NCBI GenBank assembly: GCA_902619265.1
Contig: CACNDL010000001.1
Coordinates: 124,001 to 188,000 of the forward strand
From: an uncultured SAR86 cluster bacterium
GTDB lineage: Bacteria; Pseudomonadota; Gammaproteobacteria; Magnimaribacterales; TMED112
Direction: 5' to 3'
DNA length: 64,000 bases
Under the pieces are notes generated by a model. It was not told the DNA's origin. It did no database searches and saw only the letters and a list, made by a program, of their open reading frames with translations. Positions within the stretch are counted from its first letter, which is position 1; every line of letters begins with the position of its first letter. Made by a program: the position numbers and the translations under genes. Positions 55,035-64,000 of the stretch are shown here, piece after piece.

Positions 55035-57385
55035 GTCTTGGAAAGTTTAAGCCAAGTTTCTATGACAGTGTCAGGATTTAAGGAAATACTATCTATACCC
55101 TCTTTAAGTAACCAAGCAGCAAAATCTGAATGATCTGATGGGCCTTGCCCACATATTCCCACATATTTACCTTTTGATTTACATGCACTGATTGTTAGTG
55201 AGAGCATCTTTTTTACAGCTGCATCTCTTTCATCAAATATATCAGAAACTAGTGCAGAATCTCTGTCTAATCCTAAAGTCAGCTGAGTCATATCATTTGA
55301 GCCAATCGACATGCCGTCAAAATAAGATAAAAAATCCTCTGCAAGCAAAGCATTTGAAGGAATTTCAGACATCATTAAAACTTTGAGATCATTTTGGCCA
55401 CGCTTTAAGCCATTTTGCTCCAGAAGCGTAACAACATTTTTTGCTTCTTCAATAGTTCTAACAAATGGAATCATTAATTGCACATTGGTAAGACCCATAT
55501 CATTTCTGACCTTTTTAAGTGCCTCGCATTCCAATTCAAAACACTCTCTAAAATCTTCTGATATATATCTGCCTGCTCCCCTGAATCCCAGCATTGGATT
55601 CTCTTCTTTAGGTTCAAAATACTTCCCGCCAATAAGATTTGCATACTCATTTGATTTGAAGTCAGATAAACGAACAATTACAGGTTTTGGTGAAAAAGAG
55701 GCAGCTATCGTTGCTATGCCTTCAGACAGTTTTTCTATAAAGAATGTTTTTGGATCTGAATATCCAGCAATTTTGTCCTGAATTTTTCTTGCAGTCTGCT
55801 TATCAACAGATTTCATATCTAGTAATGCTTTGGGGTGAATGCCAATCATTTTATTGATTATGAATTCTACTCTAGCTAAACCAACCCCCTCGTTTGGCAA
55901 CATTGAAAAACTCATTGCCCTATCTGGATTCCCAACATTCATCATTATCTTTATTGGCACCTCAGGCATAGAGCCAAACTTAATCTTTTCAACTTTGTAA
56001 TCAAGCTCTCCTTTGTAAACCCTACCTTCATTGCCCTCTCCACAACTGGCAGTTACTTTTGAATTATTAAGAATAAACTTCGTCGCAGTATTGCAACCAA
56101 CAATAGCAGGTATGCCAAGCTCTCGAGCAATAATTGCAGCATGACATGTTCTTCCTCCACGATTAGTTACTATGCCTGAAGCAATTTTCATAACTGGTTC
56201 CCAGTCTGGATCAGTCATGTCTGTAACCAATACATCACCAGGCCTAATATTCTCTATTTCAGAAATATCTTTAACCACTTTTGCAGTGCCTGTTCCAATT
56301 TTTTGTCCAACACTCTTCCCGCTTACTATTAACTCACCTTTTTCTTTGAGCGTGAATCTTTCAAAGTAATTAGAGACTTTACTTTGAACTGTCTCTGGCC
56401 TTGCTTGGAGAATATAAATCTTTTTATCTTTTCCATCTTTTGCCCATTCAATATCCATAGGCACTTTGTAATGATCCTCAATAGTTTTCGCGCATTTAGC
56501 TAATTCAATAATTTCGCTATTAGTAAGTGAAAATTTATTAGTCTCTTTTTTTGGCACTCTGATGTATTTAACGCTTTTGCCTGGCAAATTATTGTCAGCA
56601 AAAATCATTTTTTTTGCCTTTTCACCTAAACTTTTTTTAATTATTGGGAAATCGTTCTTTTCCAAAGCTTCCTTAAAAACATAGAATTCATCTGGATTTA
56701 CTGTGCCCTGAACAATACCTTCACCTAAGCCATACGAAGAGGTGATAAATATCGAACCCCTATATCCTGATTCGGTATCGAGTGTAAAAGCCACTCCTGA
56801 AGCGCCAATGTCACTCCGAACCATTTCTTGCACCCCAACAGAAATGGAAAGTGAGCCTTTGAAGTTTCTAAGCCTTCTATAGGAAATTGCTCTATCAGTA
56901 AACAATGAAGCATAAACTTTGCGGACAGCATCGATTAAATTATCAAATCCATTAATGTTAAGAAAAGTTTCTTGTTGACCAGCAAATGAAGCATCAGGTA
57001 GGTCTTCTGCCGTAGCTGAAGAACGGACAGCAAAACTTTTACCAGATTCAGAAACATCTAACCAGGCATGTTGTATTTCTGAAATTAAATTTTGCGGCAG
57101 AGGCGTTTTTAGAATTAGACCTCTTATTTTCTTTCCAGCGCGCCTCAAGTCGCTGAGATTTTCGACATTTAAATTTGCTAATTCCTTTGAAATTACCTTA
57201 TCGATTTTGCTGTTAGATATAAATTCATTAAATGCTGAAGATGTTATAGCAAAACCTCCAGGGACATTGATGCCCAACTTTGTAAGATTATTTAACATTT
57301 CTCCAAGAGATGAATTTTTGCCACCAACGGCATCAAAATCCTGCATAGAGATTTCATTGAGATTTTTAATAAAAGTTCTGGCCAT
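55031..57385 (-). CDS. ppsA: Phosphoenolpyruvate synthase
   Basis: VGGKNSSLGEM; GGRTCHAAIIARELGIPAIVG; SIGSNDMTQL; GICGQGPSD. Confidence 0.97.
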   Translation of the reverse strand: MARTFIKNLNEISMQDFDAVGGKNSSLGEMLNNLTKLGINVPGGFAITSSAFNEFISNSKIDKVISKELANLNVENLSDLRRAGKKIRGLILKTPLPQNLISEIQHAWLDVSESGKSFAVRSSATAEDLPDASFAGQQETFLNINGFDNLIDAVRKVYASLFTDRAISYRRLRNFKGSLSISVGVQEMVRSDIGASGVAFTLDTESGYRGSIFITSSYGLGEGIVQGTVNPDEFYVFKEALEKNDFPIIKKSLGEKAKKMIFADNNLPGKSVKYIRVPKKETNKFSLTNSEIIELAKCAKTIEDHYKVPMDIEWAKDGKDKKIYILQARPETVQSKVSNYFERFTLKEKGELIVSGKSVGQKIGTGTAKVVKDISEIENIRPGDVLVTDMTDPDWEPVMKIASGIVTNRGGRTCHAAIIARELGIPAIVGCNTATKFILNNSKVTASCGEGNEGRVYKGELDYKVEKIKFGSMPEVPIKIMMNVGNPDRAMSFSMLPNEGVGLARVEFIINKMIGIHPKALLDMKSVDKQTARKIQDKIAGYSDPKTFFIEKLSEGIATIAASFSPKPVIVRLSDFKSNEYANLIGGKYFEPKEENPMLGFRGAGRYISEDFRECFELECEALKKVRNDMGLTNVQLMIPFVRTIEEAKNVVTLLEQNGLKRGQNDLKVLMMSEIPSNALLAEDFLSYFDGMSIGSNDMTQLTLGLDRDSALVSDIFDERDAAVKKMLSLTISACKSKGKYVGICGQGPSDHSDFAAWLLKEGIDSISLNPDTVIETWLKLSKT

Positions 57386-57473
57386 ACTTTCTATTTAAAA
57401 ATTCAATTATATAATTTAAATCCCCAATAGGCTTAAAGTTGGTTTTTAATAAACTACACTTAAATAAAAAACT

Positions 57474-58043
57474 ATGAATGACGCATTAAATAACATACTT
57501 AACAGAAACTCACATAGAAAGTTAACAAAACCAGCTCCTTCCCAGGATGAGATGGATTTAGTTTTTCAGGCCGCCTTAAGAGCGCCTGATCACGCGTGGC
57601 TTAGACCATCCTCTTTTATAGAAATTCAGGGAGAAGGGCTAAAAAAACTATCCGACGCCTTCGTTAGTTATGCTAAAGAAAATATTGAAGATCTGGAAAT
57701 AGAAAAACTTAAGAAATACGAACAAGCGCCGTTTAGAGCACCAATGATAGTTGTGTTGGTTTGCACACCCAAAGAACATCCAAAAGTTCCAGAAGTAGAA
57801 CAAATAATGTCAACTGCAACAGCAGGGCAAAATATTCTTCTTGCATTAAATTCCATGGGTTACGGTGGTATGTGGCGTACAGGCACTTTCTCACTTAACG
57901 ACAAAATTGGTAAATATTTAGAGTTAGATCAGGGTCAACAAGTAGTTGGTTATCTATATATAGGCACGCCAGAAGGCAAAGCTAAAAAAATTCCTGAACT
58001 CAACACACAAGACTTTGTGACTAAATGGGGCCTAAATGAATAA
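57474..58043 (+). CDS. Nitroreductase family protein (YdjA-like)
   Basis: RNSHRKLTKPAPSQDEMDLVFQAALRAPDHAWLRP; GYGGMWRTG. Confidence 0.88.
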   Translation: MNDALNNILNRNSHRKLTKPAPSQDEMDLVFQAALRAPDHAWLRPSSFIEIQGEGLKKLSDAFVSYAKENIEDLEIEKLKKYEQAPFRAPMIVVLVCTPKEHPKVPEVEQIMSTATAGQNILLALNSMGYGGMWRTGTFSLNDKIGKYLELDQGQQVVGYLYIGTPEGKAKKIPELNTQDFVTKWGLNE

Positions 58044-58974
58044 AACTGTATTTTTTGTTCCTTTATCTTTAGTCGGCTTATTTTTTACTGTTTATATTCT
58101 GTTGGCGTCTACAACAAACTTTTTGTCTGTTGAGCCTGGTTATGCAATAGGGGAAGTTTCAAGATGGTGTGAAAGAATCAGTGGAGGCTATTTCAGAGAA
58201 CCTGCTAATGCTTTAAGTAATCTCGGATTCATGTTTACCGGGTTGTTAATGTTTTGGATCTTAGCCAATGAAAAGAAGATCAAAGGCAGCAGATTTCATG
58301 GGCCAACAATTACAGCATTAACATACGCAACTGCAGCAGTTTGGTTAGGTCCAGGGTCCTTATTAATGCATGGAACTCACACTGCATGGGGACAATGGGC
58401 AGATTGGCTCAGCATGATAATGTGGATTTCAATCCCTTGGTTGGTAAATATTTTTACTATCAAGAATTGGAAGGAATCTCTGTTTCTTAAAACCTATTTA
58501 TTTATTGTTGGTATATATGGAATTTTAAGTTGGTTTTTAGGAACAGGTCTTGGTGTAAATTTTAATTTTTGGTTTTTATCAATTGCACTTTGGGTGATAA
58601 CAGAAGTTTTGCAATCTTTTTACAGCCCAATAGTTAGATACCTTTCAGGCTTTGTTGGTATAGCAGTAATGGCAGTATTTGGTGTTTTCCCTAATGAAAT
58701 AATTCAAGAGCCATCTAAATATTGGTGGATAATTTTATTTTGGATCCCAGCATTCTTCATTAATAAAAAACATCAATCAAATAAAAGTTATTTTCCATGG
58801 TACTGGTTAGGTATAGCCTTCTATATGACTGCTTTTGCAATATGGTTGCAAGGTTACCCTAATCAACCATTTTGTAATCCTGACTCCCTAATTCAACCAC
58901 ATGCTATTTGGCATATTTTAAGTTCTTGTGCCACCTTATCTTTTTTCTTTTTCTTTCGCACAGCAAGAAGTTAA
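58036..58974 (+). CDS. Ceramidase-like (CREST-type) membrane protein
   Basis: CERISGGYFREPANALSNLGFMFTG; GSLLMHGTHTAWGQWADWLSM. Confidence 0.7.
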   Translation: MNKTVFFVPLSLVGLFFTVYILLASTTNFLSVEPGYAIGEVSRWCERISGGYFREPANALSNLGFMFTGLLMFWILANEKKIKGSRFHGPTITALTYATAAVWLGPGSLLMHGTHTAWGQWADWLSMIMWISIPWLVNIFTIKNWKESLFLKTYLFIVGIYGILSWFLGTGLGVNFNFWFLSIALWVITEVLQSFYSPIVRYLSGFVGIAVMAVFGVFPNEIIQEPSKYWWIILFWIPAFFINKKHQSNKSYFPWYWLGIAFYMTAFAIWLQGYPNQPFCNPDSLIQPHAIWHILSSCATLSFFFFFRTARS

Positions 58975-58992
58975 ATCTATTAAAATAAAAAA

Positions 58993-59835
58993 ATGACAGA
59001 TTTAACTGTTTCACAGACTCTTGCAATTGGATTGCCCATAGCTTTTTTCGTAATTTTCTTAGAAGCTGTGTTTTCTGCCTGGCAAAAAAAAGGCTACTAC
59101 AAAACATCAGACACGCTTTGTACTCTTGGTTTATTGGTTGGAAACATGATGGTAGTTCTAGCCACAAAAGGATTAACCCTAGCTTTCCATATTTATCTGT
59201 ATCAGTTCAAACTTTTTGATATTGCATCTATGGTTCCGCTTTGGATGATGTGGTTGTTGGCCTTTATATTGATTGATCTGGTTTTTTATATTTACCATAG
59301 ACTGTCTCATCGGGTTAGCTTTCTTTGGGCTATCCATATGAGTCATCATTCAAGCCAAGAAATGAATTTTGCTGTTTCATTCAGACAAGCTTGGTTTGGG
59401 CCGCTTTCTAAAATTCCCTTTTTTATGATTTTGCCTTTAATCGGATTAGACCCAACTATAGTTGCGGTCGCAGGCTCTATAAGTACACTATGGGGAATAG
59501 TTGGTCATACACAGATAATTAATAAACTAGGACCACTAGAAATATTTCTGAATACCCCATCACATCACAGAGTACACCATGGTGCCAATAAGCAATACAT
59601 TGATAAAAACTATGGGAACTTATTGATTATTTGGGACAAGATGTTTGGCACATTCGAGCCAGAGCATGAAAAGGTTGAATATGGATTAGTTAATAACGTA
59701 AATACCTACAATCCTGTTAAGATAACTTTTATGGCATGGCTAGAGATATTTTCTGAGATGAAAAAATCTGAAAATTTGAAAGAGGCACTAAATTGTTTTT
59801 TTGGACCACCAAAAACAAAAATTAAAGAAGTATGA
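58993..59835 (+). CDS. Sterol desaturase/fatty acid hydroxylase family protein
   Basis: His boxes HRLSH, HMSHHSSQEMN, HRVHHG. Confidence 0.92.
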   Translation: MTDLTVSQTLAIGLPIAFFVIFLEAVFSAWQKKGYYKTSDTLCTLGLLVGNMMVVLATKGLTLAFHIYLYQFKLFDIASMVPLWMMWLLAFILIDLVFYIYHRLSHRVSFLWAIHMSHHSSQEMNFAVSFRQAWFGPLSKIPFFMILPLIGLDPTIVAVAGSISTLWGIVGHTQIINKLGPLEIFLNTPSHHRVHHGANKQYIDKNYGNLLIIWDKMFGTFEPEHEKVEYGLVNNVNTYNPVKITFMAWLEIFSEMKKSENLKEALNCFFGPPKTKIKEV

Positions 59836-60125
59836 ATAAAGCAGTCATATACTTTGCATACCTTTGTATTTATACAACCCCGATACAGTTATTCATCCTA
59901 GGGTGGATAAGCTTAATTTTGTTTCAAACAGATAACTCAATTCTAGGTTATTCAACAAAGGCATTTCTTGTTGAAAATTTAAAATTTTGGCACGATTGGA
60001 TTTATTCCTGGTTTTGGAATGCTTATTTAGATTTTTGGTATCAGTTTCCAGCCCTAATCATGATTATACTCAAAACAGTGCTGTCAACTTGGCTTGGTTT
60101 TTGGCTGTTGAAAAAATTCAAATGA
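59832..60125 (+). CDS. Hypothetical membrane protein
   Basis: 97 aa, hydrophobic; 4-nt overlaps with both neighbours. Confidence 0.55.
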   Translation: MNKAVIYFAYLCIYTTPIQLFILGWISLILFQTDNSILGYSTKAFLVENLKFWHDWIYSWFWNAYLDFWYQFPALIMIILKTVLSTWLGFWLLKKFK

Positions 60126-60826
60126 TTTTTAGATTTTTAATTACTCTATTGCTGGGTTTTAATTTGTACTGTGCTGATCTAAAGACTATTACACAGTCAT
60201 ATAACAAAGATGGACCCTTTATTGCAGGAGAAAATCTCACTAATCTAAAACCAGGCATACATTTTCTTGAAAATAATAACGAGCAGCAAGCAGAATTAGT
60301 AATTGCAGTTCATGGTTGGCAAACTAAAGGGTTTGAGTGGGTATATCCGCTGATTAATCTAAATAAAGAGTCTAATAGAATTTCATTTTTTAGGTGGAAA
60401 ACAAATGGGTGCCCAAACAAAGCTACGAATGAATTGCTAAATATTATCCAAAATGAAATTAACAATTATTCAAAAATTTCTCTGATAGGACACAGTTATG
60501 GCGGCATAGTTCTAGCAAAGTTGCTAGAAAAAGACTATTCCAAAAATATCGAATTTCATATCGTTGCGTCCGGCATCTCTGGAGATCCAAGGTTAAATTC
60601 TTTTTGTGGCTATAGGCCACCAAAACAAACTGGCAAAAATGTTGTTGCATATCAATGGATGACGCAAAAACATCTTGATGGAGCATTTAAAGACTTAGAT
60701 ATTGATACACAAATTCAAAAAATAGAGGGTGTTTCTGCGGTAAGGTTGCCAGAGGTTTATAAAGATAATACATTAACACACAACTGGTCCATAAGTTGGC
60801 TGGTAGATTATTTAAATAAAAAATAG
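60122..60826 (+). CDS. Secreted alpha/beta hydrolase (ATG 60122)
   Basis: MIFRFLITLLLGFNLYCA signal; VIAVHGWQ; LIGHSYGGIV (GxSxG). Confidence 0.8.
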   Translation: MIFRFLITLLLGFNLYCADLKTITQSYNKDGPFIAGENLTNLKPGIHFLENNNEQQAELVIAVHGWQTKGFEWVYPLINLNKESNRISFFRWKTNGCPNKATNELLNIIQNEINNYSKISLIGHSYGGIVLAKLLEKDYSKNIEFHIVASGISGDPRLNSFCGYRPPKQTGKNVVAYQWMTQKHLDGAFKDLDIDTQIQKIEGVSAVRLPEVYKDNTLTHNWSISWLVDYLNKK

Positions 60827-60828
60827 AG

Positions 60829-61803
60829 ATGCTTCCAAAAATTCTTGAAAATAATTTATCGGTGCCTGTAGTAGGTGCACCACTTTTTATCATCTCGCGC
60901 CCTCAATTGGTTATTGCTCAATGCAAAGCAGGCATAGTTGGCTCATTCCCTGCGCTTAACGCAAGACCTCAGGAACTTTTATCAGATTGGATTACACAAA
61001 TAAAAGATGAGCTAGGACAATTCAAAGAAGACAATCCTGACAAGCCAGTTGCTCCATTTGCAGTTAATCAAATTTGTCATTTATCAAATGATAGGCTCTT
61101 TAAGGATGTTGAAACTTGTGTGAAACATGAAGCTCCAATAATAATTACTTCTTTGAGACCTCCTGAAGATTTAGTTAAAGCCATTCATTCATATGGTGGT
61201 TTGGTTTTTCACGATGTTATTAGTACAAGGCATGCTCAAAAAGCAGTTGAGCAAGGAGTTGATGGTTTAATTTTGGTTTGTGCAGGTGCTGGAGGCCATG
61301 CTGGTGCCTTATCACCTTTTGCGCTACTTAGAGAAACTCGCGAATGGTATGACGGAACAATATTGCTTTCTGGTTCAATTTCTGATGGTTTTTCAGTTGC
61401 AAGCGCAATTGCTATGGGCGCTGATTTGGCTTATATAGGGACGAGATTTATAGCAACACAAGAATCTGAAGCTGATGATGATTATAAAAATATGTTGATT
61501 GAATCAGCTGCTAAAGATGTTGTTTATACAAATTACTTTAGTGGAGTTCATGGAAATTATTTAAGTCCATCAGTTGAGAGGGCCGGTATGGATCCTTTGA
61601 ATTTGCCCGAAGCAGATAAAACAAAAATGAATTTTAACTCAGGTGGTAATGCATCTTCTAAAGTGTGGAAAGACATTTATGGTTCTGGACAAGGCATTAA
61701 TTCAATAAAGGATTCACCCAAAGTAAAAGATCTGGTTGGTAAAATGAAAGCTGAATTTCAGCAAGCTAGAAGCGAATTTAGTACAAAATCCAATTATTAC
61801 TAA
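60829..61803 (+). CDS. Nitronate monooxygenase / 2-nitropropane dioxygenase family
   Basis: PVVGAPLFIISRPQL; GLILVCAGAGGHAG; AIAMGADLAYIGTRFIATQES. Confidence 0.9.
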   Translation: MLPKILENNLSVPVVGAPLFIISRPQLVIAQCKAGIVGSFPALNARPQELLSDWITQIKDELGQFKEDNPDKPVAPFAVNQICHLSNDRLFKDVETCVKHEAPIIITSLRPPEDLVKAIHSYGGLVFHDVISTRHAQKAVEQGVDGLILVCAGAGGHAGALSPFALLRETREWYDGTILLSGSISDGFSVASAIAMGADLAYIGTRFIATQESEADDDYKNMLIESAAKDVVYTNYFSGVHGNYLSPSVERAGMDPLNLPEADKTKMNFNSGGNASSKVWKDIYGSGQGINSIKDSPKVKDLVGKMKAEFQQARSEFSTKSNYY

Positions 61804-61835
61804 AAATATTTTCAGCCATAAAGTATAATAATCCT

Positions 61836-62636
61836 GTGGAAGTAGCTGGTTTTATAATTTCAATTTTTGCCCTTGTCATAGGGATTTTAGCGCTCGTGCT
61901 ATCTATGAGAGCCCTTTATATAATTGGTGTAAATGCTGGATTAGATAAGCAATTTGATCCACAAGCTAATACTGTGCCAACCCCAAATGAAGTAAAAATA
62001 GAAACCAAAAAAGAATTCAAAAAACCAATAAGAGTGGAAGGAAATAAGATTGTTTATAATGAGGACCCCTTTATTTATGTAATTGAAGATTTCATCTCAG
62101 ATGCGGAATGTGATCATTTTGTAAAGGCCTCAGATTCTAAGCTTGAAAGAGCTAAAACTATTGGCGGCAAGGATGGCATATATCATGAAAACAGAACAGG
62201 TAGTAATTGCTGGTTGCCACACAGCCACTCTTCAGTCACTCAAGAAGTTGGCCAAAGAATTGCAGATTTAGTAGGTTTTCCCTTAAAAAATGCTGAATCT
62301 TATCAAATAGTTTATTACACCGGTGGCACTCAGTATAACGATCATCATGATGCTTTTAATGACCAAACAGAAGAAGGTAGGAAACACCTTAAAAGAGGCG
62401 GGCAGAGAATATATACAGCTATTGCTTATTTAAATGATGTTGAAGAAGGAGGGGCAACTGAATTTAGGGATTTAAATATTTCTGTTGCACCAAAAAAAGG
62501 ATCAATATTAGTTTGGAAAAATGTACTGCCAGGAACAACAAAAGTTCATCCGTTGTCATTGCACGCCGGAAGACCTGTCACTGGAGGTGAAAAATACGCC
62601 TTCAATCTTTGGTTCAGGGAAAATAAGTTTGTTTAA
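61836..62636 (+). CDS. Membrane-anchored prolyl 4-hydroxylase-like 2OG-Fe(II) oxygenase (GTG start)
   Basis: YNDHHDAF (HxD), HAGRPVTGGEKYAFNLWFRE; N-terminal TM. Confidence 0.9.
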   Translation: MEVAGFIISIFALVIGILALVLSMRALYIIGVNAGLDKQFDPQANTVPTPNEVKIETKKEFKKPIRVEGNKIVYNEDPFIYVIEDFISDAECDHFVKASDSKLERAKTIGGKDGIYHENRTGSNCWLPHSHSSVTQEVGQRIADLVGFPLKNAESYQIVYYTGGTQYNDHHDAFNDQTEEGRKHLKRGGQRIYTAIAYLNDVEEGGATEFRDLNISVAPKKGSILVWKNVLPGTTKVHPLSLHAGRPVTGGEKYAFNLWFRENKFV

Positions 62637-62639
62637 TCA

Positions 62640-64000
62640 ATGGATGTATCCTATATCCTTGACGATCTCAATGATGCTCAGCGTCAAGCAGTAACTTCAG
62701 AATCAAAAAAGCTTTTAGTTTTAGCTGGAGCAGGTTCTGGTAAAACAAAAGTGCTTGTGCACAGAATTGCATGGCTTATAAAAGCTTTGTCTAATTCAAC
62801 TCACAGCATTCTTTCAGTAACCTTCACCAATAAAGCTGCAAATGAGATGACTGGTAGAATTGAGCAAATTTTAGATCAGCCAATTCCTGAAATGTGGTGT
62901 GGGACATTTCATTCGATCTCGAACAGACTTCTGAGAAGACATTACAAGGAAGCTGGGCTTGAAAAAGACTTCAGCATACTCGACAGCGATGATCAGCTGC
63001 GAGTAATCAAGAGAAACCTAAAAGAATTAGATATTGATGAAGATCAATGGCCTGCTGAAAAAGTAAGATGGCAAATAAATAACTGGAAAGATGAAGCGTT
63101 AAGACCAAGGGATGTTGATGATAAAGGCGACTTTAATCTTGAAACACTTAAAAAAATATACACCCACTACGAAAGTTATATGCAGAAGGAAAATCTCATA
63201 GATTTTGCTGAGTTGATTTTGAGATCATATGAATTAATTAGAGACAACCCAAAAGTTAAAGAGCTATATGGTAATAAGTTTAAAAATATTTTGATCGACG
63301 AGTTTCAAGATACAAATGAAATTCAATTTAAATGGATAAAGAATCTTACTGGAACCAATACTACTGTCACTGCAGTTGGTGATGACGATCAATCTATATA
63401 TGGTTGGCGGGGAGCAAAAATTGAAAACATAAATAAATTTTCAAAAGAAAAAGAGACCTCAATTGTAAGACTTGAACAGAACTACCGCTCTACGCAAAAG
63501 ATTCTGAATGCAGCAAATGCTGTGATTGGCAAGAATTCAAACAGGTTGGGTAAAAAACTTTGGACCGAAGGGAATGAAGGAGAATGTATTGAAGTTTATG
63601 AAGCCTACAATGAGCAAGAAGAAGCTAACTACGTCGCTGAAAATGTTCACAAGATCTTTTCCGGCGGTGACTATTATAAAGATATAGCGGTTTTATATAG
63701 ATCAAATGCACAGTCAAGAACAATTGAAGAGTATTTGTTAAGACAAAACCTCCCTTATGTAATTTATGGAGGCGTTAGATTCTATGAAAGGTTAGAGATA
63801 AAAAATGTTCTAGCTTATCTAAGGTTAATAGTTAATAGAAATGATAATGCTGCGTTTGAAAGATCAATAGGTGCACCTACAAGAGGTATAGGTGAAAAAA
63901 CTCTTGAGTTAATTAGAGCGTACTCTCAAGAAAATAATTCATCTTTATTTCACTCATGCAAAGGACTGGTTAAAGATGGAGCATTGAAAGGTAAAGCGGC
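62640..64000 (+). CDS. uvrD: UvrD/Rep/PcrA-type helicase (partial, runs off the right edge)
   Basis: MDVSYILDDLNDAQRQAV; LAGAGSGKTKVLVHRI; DEFQDTN; GDDDQSIYGWRGA. No stop before the window end. Confidence 0.93.
   Translation, partial: MDVSYILDDLNDAQRQAVTSESKKLLVLAGAGSGKTKVLVHRIAWLIKALSNSTHSILSVTFTNKAANEMTGRIEQILDQPIPEMWCGTFHSISNRLLRRHYKEAGLEKDFSILDSDDQLRVIKRNLKELDIDEDQWPAEKVRWQINNWKDEALRPRDVDDKGDFNLETLKKIYTHYESYMQKENLIDFAELILRSYELIRDNPKVKELYGNKFKNILIDEFQDTNEIQFKWIKNLTGTNTTVTAVGDDDQSIYGWRGAKIENINKFSKEKETSIVRLEQNYRSTQKILNAANAVIGKNSNRLGKKLWTEGNEGECIEVYEAYNEQEEANYVAENVHKIFSGGDYYKDIAVLYRSNAQSRTIEEYLLRQNLPYVIYGGVRFYERLEIKNVLAYLRLIVNRNDNAAFERSIGAPTRGIGEKTLELIRAYSQENNSSLFHSCKGLVKDGALKGKA

Overview
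The window looks like a low-GC, gene-dense chromosome segment from a marine, SAR86-like gammaproteobacterium; the taxonomy is inferred from gene content and order only. Positions 1-34918 are a conserved backbone: cytochrome oxidase genes (ctaG-ctaD-ctaC, minus strand), aroE-hemF-tsaC-purE, def-fmt-trkA-trkH, a lipid A-type acyltransferase, an alpha2-type glycyl-tRNA synthetase, the origin cluster gyrB-recF-dnaN-dnaA | rpmH-rnpA-yidC-mnmE-mnmG-rsmG-parA-parB, then atpBEFHAGDC and glmU-glmS. Positions about 34990-53813 are an accessory region: a serine hydrolase, a probable modification-dependent restriction enzyme (helicase-associated repeats + SRA/YDG + HNH), many small membrane proteins, a beta-propeller lipoprotein, and a tightly packed co-directional run (Cys-rich micro-ORF, HsdR-N nuclease-like protein, PepSY protein, Met/His-rich outer-membrane protein, DUF3604, PpiC-like, HupE/UreJ-like). 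The window ends with ald, ppsA, a lipid/oxidoreductase-type gene group and a truncated uvrD. The strongest leads are the HA-SRA-HNH protein with near-matching flanking direct repeats, the 15-aa peptide with 7 cysteines at 43851-43898, two parS-like palindromes inside recF, and a GyrB that lacks the usual large proteobacterial insert. I found no tRNA, rRNA, CRISPR array or IS element. All family calls come from reading motifs by eye; no database search was run.
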